From NCBI GenBank assembly GCA_025997655.1, contig BNUW01000021.1:1-23198 (forward strand): a stretch of DNA of 23,198 nucleotides. The letters are read 5' to 3'. Position numbers and translations under genes: made by a program. Positions within the stretch are counted from its first letter, which is position 1; each line of letters starts with the position of its first letter. Shown here in pieces: positions 6,314 through 14,034 of this stretch. The notes under the pieces were generated by a model. That model was not told the DNA's origin and made no database searches. It saw only the letters and a list, made by a program, of their open reading frames with translations. Source of the DNA: Spirochaetia bacterium. GTDB lineage: Bacteria > Spirochaetota > Spirochaetia > Treponematales > Breznakiellaceae.

Positions 6314-7279
6314 ATGGCGTATAAAACCTGGTTTGCGGATGAAACGAACAATACGAAGGGCGCCTTTGTACGGCAGCAGAATCACTTTACCACCCCCTTC
6401 GGAATGGCGGCGGGGGAACTTCCGGTGGAAGCCGGGCGCTACCGGCTCATCTGGTCTGCGGCCTGTCCCTGGGCAACCCGGCAGATGATAGTCCGCAGCC
6501 TCTTGGGGCTGGAAAAGGTCCTGAGCGTGGGTCTGGTGGACCCCATCCGGCCCGCGAAGGAGTACAGCGACTGGAGCTTCAGCCTGGACCCGGAGGGGGT
6601 GGACCCGGTCTTAAAAGTACACTATTTAAGCGAGCTGTATCTGGCGGCAAACCCGGAATACAAGGGTCGCTTTACGGTTCCCGCCATCGTGGACATCCCC
6701 TCCGGCAAGGTGGTAAACAACGATTACTTCAATTTGACGTACTACTGGGAAACGGTGTGGCGGGGTTTCCACAAACCGGGCGCTCCGGACCTTTTCCCCG
6801 AAGAGCTGCGGCAGGATATCATGGCCCTCAACGATACTATTTTTCACGAAGTGAACAACGGGGTGTATAAGGCGGGGTTTGCCCGGAGCCAGGATGCCTA
6901 CGAGGCAGCTTACGCCACGGTCTTTAAACGCCTGGACTGGCTCGACGGGCGGCTCTCCACCGGGCGTTATCTTTTTGGCAACAGTATTACTGATTCGGAT
7001 ATCCGGCTCTGGGTAAGCCTGGCCCGGTTTGACGCCGCCTATTACAACGCTTTCCGGGTAAACCGGAACCGGCTGGCGGATTTCCCCAACCTTTGGGCCT
7101 ATGCCCGGGACCTCTACCAGATTCCGGCCTTTGGGGAGAATACCCATTTTGATCACATCAAGGCCCATTACCATGTCTGCTGTGATCCGGGGAATGTCTT
7201 CGGCCTTACTCCCAAGGGGCCGGACGCGGCGGCGTGGAAGACACCCCATGGCAGGGAAAAACTGGCTGCCATCCGTTAG
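6314..7279 (+). CDS. Glutathionyl-hydroquinone reductase-like protein (YqjG/Xi-class GST fold)
   Basis: A 321-residue cytosolic protein of the Xi-class glutathione transferase family, whose studied members reduce glutathionyl-hydroquinones. It shows the N-terminal family pattern (YKTWFADETNNTKGAFVRQQ), the catalytic-Cys motif AACPWATR, the thioredoxin-fold segment FTVPAIVDIPSGKVVNNDY, and a helical C-terminal domain with GRYLFGNSITDSDIRLWVSL and FDAAYYNAF. Length is typical. The frame is open to a TTG at 6296, but the ATG at 6314 has GGAG 7 nt upstream and fits family N-termini. It has its own strong promoter. In an anaerobic spirochaete the thiol cofactor may not be glutathione. Confidence 0.88.
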   Translation: MAYKTWFADETNNTKGAFVRQQNHFTTPFGMAAGELPVEAGRYRLIWSAACPWATRQMIVRSLLGLEKVLSVGLVDPIRPAKEYSDWSFSLDPEGVDPVLKVHYLSELYLAANPEYKGRFTVPAIVDIPSGKVVNNDYFNLTYYWETVWRGFHKPGAPDLFPEELRQDIMALNDTIFHEVNNGVYKAGFARSQDAYEAAYATVFKRLDWLDGRLSTGRYLFGNSITDSDIRLWVSLARFDAAYYNAFRVNRNRLADFPNLWAYARDLYQIPAFGENTHFDHIKAHYHVCCDPGNVFGLTPKGPDAAAWKTPHGREKLAAIR

Positions 7280-7348
7280 TTACCATTCCCTTCTGCACCG
7301 TCGCCGTACGCACTTTTCCCCTGGGTAAAAGTAGTGGTGTGAAAGGAC

Positions 7349-7371
7349 GGCTACCCAATTAATGGGCAGCC
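7349..7371 (+). other. Hairpin between the GST-like gene and hydF
   Basis: GGCTACCCA (7349-7357) and TGGGCAGCC (7363-7371) pair as two 4-bp blocks around one mismatch with a 5-nt loop. It lies 70 nt after the upstream stop and 12 nt before the putative hydF -35. No T-tract follows, so it is at best a weak terminator; it could instead be a regulator site. Confidence 0.35.
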
Positions 7372-7382
7372 TCCTACTCGAT

Positions 7383-7411
7383 TTGCTTCCCCGGGCTTTA
7401 TGGAGTATACT
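7383..7411 (+). promoter_or_regulatory. Putative hydF promoter
   Basis: TTGCTT (7383-7388), a 17-nt spacer and TATACT (7406-7411). Only six nucleotides separate the -10 from the ATG at 7418, so the predicted transcript start coincides with the start codon. Confidence 0.45.
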
Positions 7412-7417
7412 AGTCAC

Positions 7418-8626
7418 ATGGGATTAAACGAAACCCCTTCGGCGAACAGGGTTCACATCGGCTTTTTCGGCCTGCGGAATGCGGGCAAATCCAGCTTGGT
7501 CAACGCCGTGACCAACCAGGATCTGGTTATCGTTTCTGACGTCAAGGGTACCACCACGGACCCGGTTTCTAAGTCCATGGAACTGCTCCCCCTGGGGCCG
7601 GTGCTGATCATCGACACTCCGGGGATTGACGACGAGGGCGCATTGGGCGAACTCCGGGTCCGCCGGGCGCGGCAGGTTCTCAACAAAACCGATGTGGCGG
7701 TCCTGGTGGTGGACGCCCTTACCGGCAAGTCCCCTGCGGATGAGGACCTTATCAGGCTGTTCCGGGACAAGGATGTTCCCTTCATCATCGCTTACAATAA
7801 AAGTGACTTGCTTGAAAAGGCGCCCGAACCTACTGGCGAGAACTGCATTTATGTCAGCGCCACGGAGAAGCGTAATATAGAAGAATTGAAGGAGCAGATC
7901 GCCGCTCTGGCCAAGACCGATGAGCCGAAGCTGCAAATTGTGGGGGACATCATCAGCCCCGGTGATTTTGTGGTGCTGGTGATCCCCATCGACAAGGCCG
8001 CGCCTAAGGGCCGGCTGATCCTCCCCCAGCAGCAGACCATCCGGGATATTCTGGAGGCCGATGCCGCCGCCGTGGTGGTGAAGGAATTTGAGCTGCGGGA
8101 AACCCTGGAGAACATCGGCAAGAAACCCGCTCTGGTGATCACCGACAGCCAGGTCTTCGCCAAGGTTTCTGCGGACACCCCGGCGGATATTCCCCTCACC
8201 TCGTTTTCCATCCTCTTCGCCCGGTACAAGGGCTTCCTCGCCCCGGCGGTTCGGGGGGTGCGGATGCTGGACTCGATTAATGAAAAGAGCCGTATCCTCA
8301 TCGCCGAAGGCTGCACCCACCACCGGCAGTGTGACGATATCGGCAGAGTAAAACTGCCCCGGTGGATCAAGCAGTACACGGGCAAGGAGCCGGAGTTTGC
8401 CTTTACCTCCGGCGGCGAATTCCCCGAAGACCTTTCCTCTTATGACCTTGTCCTCCACTGCGGGGCCTGTATGCTCAACGAGCGGGAGGTGCGGTACCGG
8501 GAGGCCTGCGCTGCGGACCAGGGGATACCCTTTACCAATTACGGCATCACCATTGCCCACATCCAGGGCATCCTGAAACGGAGCGTCGCCATATTCCCCC
8601 ACATCCTCGCCGAGCTTGAGGAATGA
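7418..8626 (+). CDS. hydF: [FeFe]-hydrogenase H-cluster maturation GTPase HydF
   Basis: HydF is the scaffold on which the 2Fe subcluster of the [FeFe]-hydrogenase H-cluster is built with HydE and HydG before transfer to the apo-enzyme. The 402-residue protein starts MGLNETPSANRVHIGFFG. Its GTPase domain shows Walker A GLRNAGKSS, KGTTTDPV, DTPG, NKSD and SATEK. A middle dimerisation domain is followed by the iron-sulfur domain with EGCTHHRQCDD and HCGACM, giving the three cysteines and the His expected for the 4Fe-4S site. An in-frame ATG at 7400 is disfavoured because family members begin near MGLN. hydE, hydG and the hydrogenase are not in this window. Confidence 0.96.
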   Translation: MGLNETPSANRVHIGFFGLRNAGKSSLVNAVTNQDLVIVSDVKGTTTDPVSKSMELLPLGPVLIIDTPGIDDEGALGELRVRRARQVLNKTDVAVLVVDALTGKSPADEDLIRLFRDKDVPFIIAYNKSDLLEKAPEPTGENCIYVSATEKRNIEELKEQIAALAKTDEPKLQIVGDIISPGDFVVLVIPIDKAAPKGRLILPQQQTIRDILEADAAAVVVKEFELRETLENIGKKPALVITDSQVFAKVSADTPADIPLTSFSILFARYKGFLAPAVRGVRMLDSINEKSRILIAEGCTHHRQCDDIGRVKLPRWIKQYTGKEPEFAFTSGGEFPEDLSSYDLVLHCGACMLNEREVRYREACAADQGIPFTNYGITIAHIQGILKRSVAIFPHILAELEE

Positions 8627-10029
8627 GGGCTGATGCGGTGAGGAAAGAACGGGACGAACTGGGAGAACGGGATTTACCCGATGAAGCCCTCTATGGCCTC
8701 CAAAGTCTCCGGGCGGAGGAAAACTTTTCCCTGGACAATAGAAAAACTAACCGTCGGCTTATTTACGCCATAGTGAAGATCAAAAAAGCTGCGGCATTGA
8801 GTTACCGGAAAATTGCAGCCGATCCAAAGCATGACAACGATTCGGAGAGCGGACCGGGCTCCAGTGGCGGCAAGCCGGACAAAGCGGAAATCTGCGGGGC
8901 TATCGTTGCGGCCTGCGACAAAATCCTCGCGGGGGAAACGGAGGACGCCTTTATTGTTGACGCTCTTCAGGGCGGGGCGGGGACTTCCACCAACATGAAC
9001 GTCAACGAGGTGATCGCCAATCTTGCCCTGAAAATCCTGGGAAAACCGGCGGGGTCCTACGATATCATTCATCCGCTGGACGACGTGAACCGCCTACAGT
9101 CCACCAATGATGTGTATCCAACCGGCCTGCGTATCGCCGCCATAGAATTGCTGCGGGAATTGAGCGAGGGCTGCGCAAAACTGCAGGAGGCGCTTCAAAA
9201 AAGGGAAAACGAATTTGAGGATGTTAAAAAGCTTGGCCGCACGGAATTGCAGGACGCGGTGCCCATAAGCCTGGGGGCGGAGTTCGGCGCGTATGCCCAA
9301 GCCATAGGCCGGGACCGGTGGCGGCTCTACAAGGTAGAGGAACGGCTGCGGCAGGTAAACCTTGGGGGCGCCGCGGTAGGCTTTTCGAACAAACAGACAA
9401 CCCGCTGGCGTTTCGAGGTGTTAGAAGAACTGCGCTCCCTTACCGGCATGGGCTTGGCCGCCGCGGAATACCCCATGGACCTTACCCAGAACAATGATGT
9501 GTTTGTGGAAGTGTCGGGGCTCCTGAAAAGCCTGGGGGTTAACCTCACCAAGATTGCCAACGACCTCCGGCTCATGAGTTCCGGCCCCCACGGCGGGCTG
9601 GGAGAAATCAAGCTTGCCCCCATGCAGAAGGGGAGCACCATCATGCCCGGCAAGGTGAACCCGGTTATCCCGGAGATGATCATCCAGGTAGGGATCCGGG
9701 TGGCCGCCAATGATTTTGCCATCACCGCCGCAGCAGCCCGTGGGGAACTGGAACTCAACGCATTCTCCCCCCTCATTGCCGATGCGCTTCTGGAAAGCCT
9801 TTCCCTGCTGAACCGCGGAGTGTACCTCTTCCGTACCAAGTGCGTAGAAACACTAACGGCGAACCGGGAACGCTGTGCGGAATTGCTGGCCGCTTCCTAT
9901 GCCTTTGCCGCTTCCCATATTGGTCGGCTGGGGTATGACCGGGTTGCCGGAATAGTCGCGGAAAATCAGGGGGACCCGGAGCGGATCAGGCGGGCTTTGG
10001 AGGACGAAGGTGGAACTGATAATCGGTGA
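8623..10029 (+). CDS. Aspartate ammonia-lyase-like protein coupled to hydF
   Basis: A 468-residue member of the aspartase/fumarase superfamily, probably converting aspartate to fumarate and ammonia. Visible motifs are DELGERDLPDEALYGLQSLR, GGAGTSTNMNVNEVIAN, DVNRLQSTNDVYPTGLR, GRTELQDAVPISLGAEF and the superfamily signature GSTIMPGKVNPVIPEM. Residues 67-86 hold a polar Asp/Ser/Gly-rich insertion (HDNDSESGPGSSGGKPDK) in a segment usually shorter in aspartases. The ATG overlaps the hydF stop (ATGA), implying translational coupling; an in-frame GTG at 8638 (giving VRKERDELGE) is a plausible alternative because homologues start close to that point. Its link to hydrogenase maturation is suggested by position; the substrate is inferred. 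Confidence 0.9.
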   Translation: MRADAVRKERDELGERDLPDEALYGLQSLRAEENFSLDNRKTNRRLIYAIVKIKKAAALSYRKIAADPKHDNDSESGPGSSGGKPDKAEICGAIVAACDKILAGETEDAFIVDALQGGAGTSTNMNVNEVIANLALKILGKPAGSYDIIHPLDDVNRLQSTNDVYPTGLRIAAIELLRELSEGCAKLQEALQKRENEFEDVKKLGRTELQDAVPISLGAEFGAYAQAIGRDRWRLYKVEERLRQVNLGGAAVGFSNKQTTRWRFEVLEELRSLTGMGLAAAEYPMDLTQNNDVFVEVSGLLKSLGVNLTKIANDLRLMSSGPHGGLGEIKLAPMQKGSTIMPGKVNPVIPEMIIQVGIRVAANDFAITAAAARGELELNAFSPLIADALLESLSLLNRGVYLFRTKCVETLTANRERCAELLAASYAFAASHIGRLGYDRVAGIVAENQGDPERIRRALEDEGGTDNR

Positions 10030-10075
10030 TCGCGGTCCGTTTGCCGATAGAGCCAGTTCCAAAATGCAAGACCTA

Positions 10076-10116
10076 CCACGGACAAAAGAATGAATTTTCA
10101 AAACAAAAGTCCGTGG
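10076..10116. repeat. Dispersed palindromic repeat, copy A
   Basis: CCACGGAC (10076-10083) pairs with GTCCGTGG (10109-10116) around an A-rich loop (AAAAGAATGAATTTTC...). The whole unit matches the reverse complement of copy C (20075-20124) almost base for base, and its right end matches copy B (13862-13950). It lies between the convergent aspartase-like and ASKHA genes. Confidence 0.65.
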
Positions 10117-10152
10117 TTAAAAATGATTTAATACCCCCAATCCCTTCTCCCC

Positions 10153-12078
10153 CTACGCAAACAGCGCCTCGTCGGTATGGGGCAGGAAACAGGCCGCAAC
10201 AAATTCATCCATATAACTCGGATGGGAGGACAATTCCAGGTAGGTCATGCTTTGGGCGATTTCGCTCACCTTCGCGGCCGCCCCGGCGGAATTGACCATG
10301 GCATAGGCCCCGGTGAGGCTGGTATTGCCGATATAGTGGTACTTCTCCAGGGGGATCTTGGGGAACATGCCGATACGGATGGCTTTTTCCACATTGATAC
10401 CGCTCCCGATACCGCCAGCCACAAAGACTTCCTCAATGCCGTCAATGGAAAAGTCCATAATCGCCATCATGGTTCTGATGGCGGAGAAAATTGCCCCCTT
10501 GGCCCGGATAAAGCTGTCGATATCCGTCTCGTTCAGGGCAATATCCGCTCCGGTAGCGCTGTCTGCGGCAAAGGCGAGGACATAGCTGGCGGCGCCGTAT
10601 TCATCCCGGCTGATCCGCTTGCCGTCCCGGATGATTTTCCCCTTGGCGTTGATGATCTGGCACCGGAAAAGTTCCCCGATGGTGTCGATAAGCCCGGAAC
10701 CGCAGAGACCGCCGGCCTTCTGGCCTGCGTCCCCTATAATGGAAACGGTGGGCTCCATGCTTTCGGCGTCGATGGAGCAGGCTTCTATGGCCCCGTCGGT
10801 GGCCCGCATACCGCAACTGATGTCTCCGCCTTCGAAAGCGGGGCCGGCGGAACAGGCGCAGGACATGAGCAGATCCTGATTGCCTAAGACCAGTTCCCCG
10901 TTGGTACCCAGGTCAACGAAGAGGGAGAAGGTTTCCTTCTTATATATACCCGATGATAAGACCCCGGCGGTGATGTCCCCGCCAACGTAGCTGCCGATGT
11001 TGGGTGCCAGAAGCACTTCGGCGTCGGGGTTCAGGCTCAGGCCCAGGTCGAGGCTGCGGAAGCCATCTTTATGGAAAAAGGCCGGCACATAGGGTTCCAG
11101 CCGGAGGAAGTCCGCATAGACCCCGGTAAAGAGGTGGGCCATGGTGGTATTGCCTGCCATCACCGCCCGGTATATGGCCGTGCTCTCAATGCCCGCCTTG
11201 CTACATATCTCAGCAATCAGGGGAAGGATGGTATCCTCCATCACTGCATTCCGCAGCCGCTCCAGGCCGCCCTTTTTCGTACTGGCAATGATGCGGCTGA
11301 TAACGTCCGCGCCAAAGCGGATCTGGCCATTGCCCCCGGAGCCGCCTGCCAGCAATTTCCCGTCCCGAAGGTTCGTGAGTACCATGGCTACCGTGGTGGT
11401 ACCGATGTCTATCGCCAGGCCCGGCAGAACAGACTGATCCCCGGCGCTTGCGGGAAGGACATCCAGGATCAAATCCCGGGACTCGCCCTTCCTGACGACA
11501 CATATAATAGAAAAGTTTGATTCACGCAAGGTTTGGGGGAGCTTCCGCAGGGCGAAAATGCCCAGTTCCGCTTCTCCACCGGTGGTTTCGGTATACATAG
11601 CCAGGAGCCGTTCCCGGTCTGCCATGGCATCGTCCAAAGCGGGGGACGTCAGGGTGAGGGCGACGGTTTCGATACCGCTGTCACCCCGGTAGCCCAGCTC
11701 GTCCAGGTCCTTGCCCAGGGCGTCAAAGGCGGCCCGTTCCCGGCCTTCGCTGAGGTCCGTTACTTTGATGCGGCTCTTAAAGGCTCCGGCGGAAGCGGGC
11801 ACCTCGACCTTCAGATCCGATGTGGGCTTAATACCGCAGGCCAGCCGCCAACCACCGGTGTATTCCTCCGGGCTAATGTGCCGGGGGACTTCCCCCTCCA
11901 CGGTCCCTTCAAGGAGCTTCACCCGGCATTTGCCGCAGGTCCCATTCCCCGAGCAGGGGGCATCTATATCGACTCCGGCTTTCCGGGCGGTCTCCAGGAG
12001 GGTTTCCCCCTCGGGGGCAAGGGCGGTAACGGCGGCTCCGCCCTCGATGCTAAAAAGTATCTGGCAGTTGGTACTCAT
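10153..12078 (-). CDS. ASKHA-domain ferredoxin protein, corrinoid-protein reductive activator (RACo)-like
   Basis: This 641-residue protein resembles RACo/RamA-type activators, which use ATP to reduce inactive Co(II) corrinoid proteins to Co(I). The N-terminal ~95 residues form a [2Fe-2S] ferredoxin domain with Cys42, Cys48, Cys51 and Cys81 (C-x5-C-x2-C-x29-C). A linker domain follows, then a C-terminal ASKHA (actin-like ATPase) region with PGLAIDIGTTTVAMVL, AVMAGNTTMAHLFTG, FVDLGTNGELVLG, CACSAGPAFEGG and FVAGGIGSGINVEKA. Length and domain order fit the family. It is a single-gene unit, and no corrinoid protein, methyltransferase or cobalamin gene adjoins it, so the partner is unknown. The ATG has no Shine-Dalgarno; a TTGACA/TAAAAT promoter ends 9 nt upstream. 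Confidence 0.9.
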   Translation of the reverse strand: MSTNCQILFSIEGGAAVTALAPEGETLLETARKAGVDIDAPCSGNGTCGKCRVKLLEGTVEGEVPRHISPEEYTGGWRLACGIKPTSDLKVEVPASAGAFKSRIKVTDLSEGRERAAFDALGKDLDELGYRGDSGIETVALTLTSPALDDAMADRERLLAMYTETTGGEAELGIFALRKLPQTLRESNFSIICVVRKGESRDLILDVLPASAGDQSVLPGLAIDIGTTTVAMVLTNLRDGKLLAGGSGGNGQIRFGADVISRIIASTKKGGLERLRNAVMEDTILPLIAEICSKAGIESTAIYRAVMAGNTTMAHLFTGVYADFLRLEPYVPAFFHKDGFRSLDLGLSLNPDAEVLLAPNIGSYVGGDITAGVLSSGIYKKETFSLFVDLGTNGELVLGNQDLLMSCACSAGPAFEGGDISCGMRATDGAIEACSIDAESMEPTVSIIGDAGQKAGGLCGSGLIDTIGELFRCQIINAKGKIIRDGKRISRDEYGAASYVLAFAADSATGADIALNETDIDSFIRAKGAIFSAIRTMMAIMDFSIDGIEEVFVAGGIGSGINVEKAIRIGMFPKIPLEKYHYIGNTSLTGAYAMVNSAGAAAKVSEIAQSMTYLELSSHPSYMDEFVAACFLPHTDEALFA

Positions 12079-12087
12079 ATCGGTATT

Positions 12088-12117
12088 ATTTTATCAATTA
12101 AAATAGGATGCTGTCAA
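12088..12117 (-). promoter_or_regulatory. Promoter of the ASKHA ferredoxin gene
   Basis: On the minus strand TTGACA (12112-12117), an 18-nt spacer and TAAAAT (12088-12093). Nine nucleotides separate the -10 from the ATG, so the 5' leader would be about 0-3 nt. Confidence 0.55.
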
Positions 12118-12137
12118 TCATTTTTTTTGCGAAATGA

Positions 12138-12154
12138 GGGGAAATTTTGCCCCC
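12138..12154. repeat. GGGG-AAATTTT-GCCCCC inverted repeat, first copy
   Basis: GGGGAAATTTTGCCCCC is an imperfect palindrome between the divergent ASKHA and GNAT genes. A near-identical GGGGTAAATTTTGCCCCC occurs at 14421-14438, between the ends of the YgiW-like and VWA genes. Both follow a T-run on the plus strand, so neither looks like an ordinary plus-strand terminator. Confidence 0.4.
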
Positions 12155-12210
12155 ACATTCGGTCACTTGCAATTATTGCATAGGATTGAAAAGATAGTTG
12201 CGGGGAGAAA

Positions 12211-12792
12211 ATGCTTAGGTTCAGGGAAGCGGCTTCATCGGATATTACTAATATAATGGCGCTGGAAAGGGCTTGCTTTAACACGGATACGCAGGAAGCG
12301 GAGAGTACGTATCTTGAAAGGATTGACGCGTTTCCGCAGGGGTTCATTGTTATGGAATCTGCGGACCGATCGAACTTTAGTTCGCGGTCCGTGGGTGAGT
12401 TTTTAGGCGCCGTTTCCTCTGAAATATGGCAATACGAACCATCGATAGCCAGAGATTCCTTTACCCTTGGCCACTCAATAAAAAAACAATTAAAACTTGC
12501 AGGGGATGAATTGTACATTTCTTCAATAGGCATTTTCCCCCGCCATAGAAAATGCGGATATGGGAAATTGCTGTTCAGGGAATTGATAAACCGGGTACAC
12601 GTTTTGTTTCCGCTTGTGGTAAAAGGAATATTGCTTATAAATGAAGAATGGCACGGTGCACGAAAAATTTATGCAAACAATGGGTTCCACGATGCTGCCG
12701 TTTTTGATGATTTTTTTACCTCGGATAATGGAACAAAAACGAATGGTATCGTCATGAGAAACGATGACATCACAAAAATTATCATTGGGTAA
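12211..12792 (+). CDS. GNAT family N-acetyltransferase
   Basis: A 193-residue GCN5-related acetyltransferase. It starts MLRFREAASSDITNIMALER, the usual beta1-alpha1 opening. The acetyl-CoA site is in LYISSIGIFPRHRKCGYGKL, where RKCGYG matches the R/Q-x-x-G-x-G/A pyrophosphate loop. The C-terminal part includes KIYANNGFHDAAVFDDFF, the typical Y-x-x-x-G-F region. The substrate cannot be told. The start has GGGGAG 4 nt upstream. Around residues 51-60 the gene contains a 30-bp palindrome (12362-12391) that is read in frame (encoding approximately ADRSNFSSRSV) and looks inserted between two beta strands. No neighbour indicates a pathway. Confidence 0.88.
   Translation: MLRFREAASSDITNIMALERACFNTDTQEAESTYLERIDAFPQGFIVMESADRSNFSSRSVGEFLGAVSSEIWQYEPSIARDSFTLGHSIKKQLKLAGDELYISSIGIFPRHRKCGYGKLLFRELINRVHVLFPLVVKGILLINEEWHGARKIYANNGFHDAAVFDDFFTSDNGTKTNGIVMRNDDITKIIIG
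12362..12391. repeat. In-frame palindromic element inside the GNAT gene
   Basis: CGGACCG (12362-12368) pairs with CGGTCCG (12385-12391), and CGAAC (12371-12375) with GTTCG (12380-12384), around a TTTA loop with a two-base bulge. The 30 bp are exactly ten codons and keep the frame. The outer CGGACC/GGTCCG matches the inner hairpins at 2268-2282 and 19905-19919. Confidence 0.6.
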
Positions 12793-12836
12793 AATATTTT
12801 AAGCCGTCACTTGTCTACTATAACAAGGAGTTAATT

Positions 12837-13259
12837 ATGAACAGACATTCAAGACTTTTTTACATTCCATTCGGGCTGCTCAGTATAGCGGCCATGGCGG
12901 CGGTGTTCGGTACCATAACCATGCTGCTCTGGAACGCGCTTTTACCGCCTCTTTTCGGCTTGCCGCCGCTGAGCTGGCTGCAAGCGGCCGGATTATTGGT
13001 TCTTTGCAGGGTGTTATTCGGCGGGATTACCGGCGGTTTGGGGGGCATCATGGGCGGCAGAAGGCGGGGGCACGAAAACCTATTCCGCGGGAAGTGGGAT
13101 GCCATGTCTGACGAACAGCGCCAGCACCTGGCCGAAGAGATTAAGAAGCGGCACGGCTTTGACCCACGGGAAAGATTTAACGGTGGGCGGAACCCCTGGA
13201 ACCGGGGCGATACCGGCGGCCAGGAAAATGCGGACACCAAGAAGGATGGGGCGGACTGA
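12837..13259 (+). CDS. Small membrane protein paired with an ECF sigma factor
   Basis: A 140-residue protein with two predicted transmembrane segments (about 8-33, FYIPFGLLSIAAMAAVFGTI, and 42-70, Gly-rich LCRVLFGGITGGLGGIMGG). A charged, hydrophilic tail follows with WDAMSDEQRQHLAEEIKKRH, which resembles short helical motifs in small envelope-stress membrane proteins, and then an Asn/Gly/Asp-rich end. The start is supported by AAGGAG 7 nt upstream. The sigma factor begins 17 nt after its stop, so the two are probably co-transcribed; a role in controlling that sigma factor is inferred from position only. No classical anti-sigma zinc motif is seen. Confidence 0.7.
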   Translation: MNRHSRLFYIPFGLLSIAAMAAVFGTITMLLWNALLPPLFGLPPLSWLQAAGLLVLCRVLFGGITGGLGGIMGGRRRGHENLFRGKWDAMSDEQRQHLAEEIKKRHGFDPRERFNGGRNPWNRGDTGGQENADTKKDGAD

Positions 13260-13276
13260 GGTCCGTTAGACAGGCC

Positions 13277-13831
13277 ATGCCGCAGACGGTTGCAGCCCTT
13301 GCCTTTGCCGAGTTTCGTGACAAATTAGCGGGGTTTATCCGCAAGCGGGTATCCCGCTATGAAGACGCGGAAGATATTCTGCAGGAATGTTTTTATCAAT
13401 TTACCCGCATGGATGAACTCGGTAAACCGGTGGAACAAACGGCGGCATGGCTCTACCGGGTGGCGCGCAACCTCATCATCAATCGTTATAAAAAAAAGCA
13501 GGAAATGCAGTTTCCGGTTGCAGACGACGATGATGAGGACGCAAATTTTCTGGATGAGATTACCGATGTTGCTTTTGGCGGGGAAACGACACCGGAAACA
13601 AAGTATTTGCGCGGCCTTATTTTAGACGAAATTAAAAATGCGGTGGATGAGCTTTCGCCTGAACAGCGCGAGGTGTTTGAATTAACGGAATATTACGATA
13701 TGCCCGTAAAGGAAATTGCAAAAAATACCGGCGTCAGCGTTAATACCGTGCTTTCCCGGAAGCATTATGCGGTGGTGCATTTGCGGAAAGCGCTTAAGGA
13801 ATTGTACCGTAATGTTGTTGGAGACCGGTAG
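13277..13831 (+). CDS. RNA polymerase sigma factor, ECF (sigma-70) family
   Basis: A 184-residue group 4 sigma factor. Region 2 (about 10-78) shows LAGFIRKRVSRYEDAEDILQ, the Q-E-C-F-Y-Q-F core-binding stretch and AAWLYRVARNLIINRYKKK for -10 recognition. An acidic linker follows (DDDDEDANFLDEI). Region 4 (about 118-178) shows LSPEQREVFELTEYYDMPVK and a helix-turn-helix in EIAKNTGVSVNTVLSRKHYA. Length is typical for ECF factors. The ATG has only a weak upstream site (ACAGG). The preceding small membrane gene is likely its partner. Its target promoters are not evident in this window. Confidence 0.92.
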   Translation: MPQTVAALAFAEFRDKLAGFIRKRVSRYEDAEDILQECFYQFTRMDELGKPVEQTAAWLYRVARNLIINRYKKKQEMQFPVADDDDEDANFLDEITDVAFGGETTPETKYLRGLILDEIKNAVDELSPEQREVFELTEYYDMPVKEIAKNTGVSVNTVLSRKHYAVVHLRKALKELYRNVVGDR

Positions 13832-13861
13832 GTAGACACGAACTAAATTGTGTATACCGGC

Positions 13862-13950
13862 GAAATTTAACCACACGGACGGCACGGACAAAAGAAAAAG
13901 ACAAGCAAAAAACCGGTCCGTCCTGTCCGTGTGGTCAGTGGTTAAATTTC
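13862..13950. repeat. Dispersed palindromic repeat, copy B (long form)
   Basis: GAAATTTAACCAC (13862-13874) is the exact reverse complement of GTGGTTAAATTTC (13938-13950), and an inner pair, 13871-13889 against 13916-13934, matches at 17 of 19 positions (CCACACGGAC core). The right flank, GTGGTTAAATTTCTTCTG, recurs at 20121-20138. The element fills much of the gap between the sigma factor and the YgiW-like gene. Confidence 0.7.
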
Positions 13951-14034
13951 TTCTGTCCGTGATTATGGAAAACCCCATTGCAAAGATATTTTTATTATGG
14001 TATGCTTTAAGTACGTTTATTATAGGAGGTACAT

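Noticed and set aside
7424..8602. A 392-codon open frame on the strand opposite hydF
   Set aside because: It is a GC-rich antisense shadow: it has no recognisable motif, and the plus strand encodes an unmistakable HydF.
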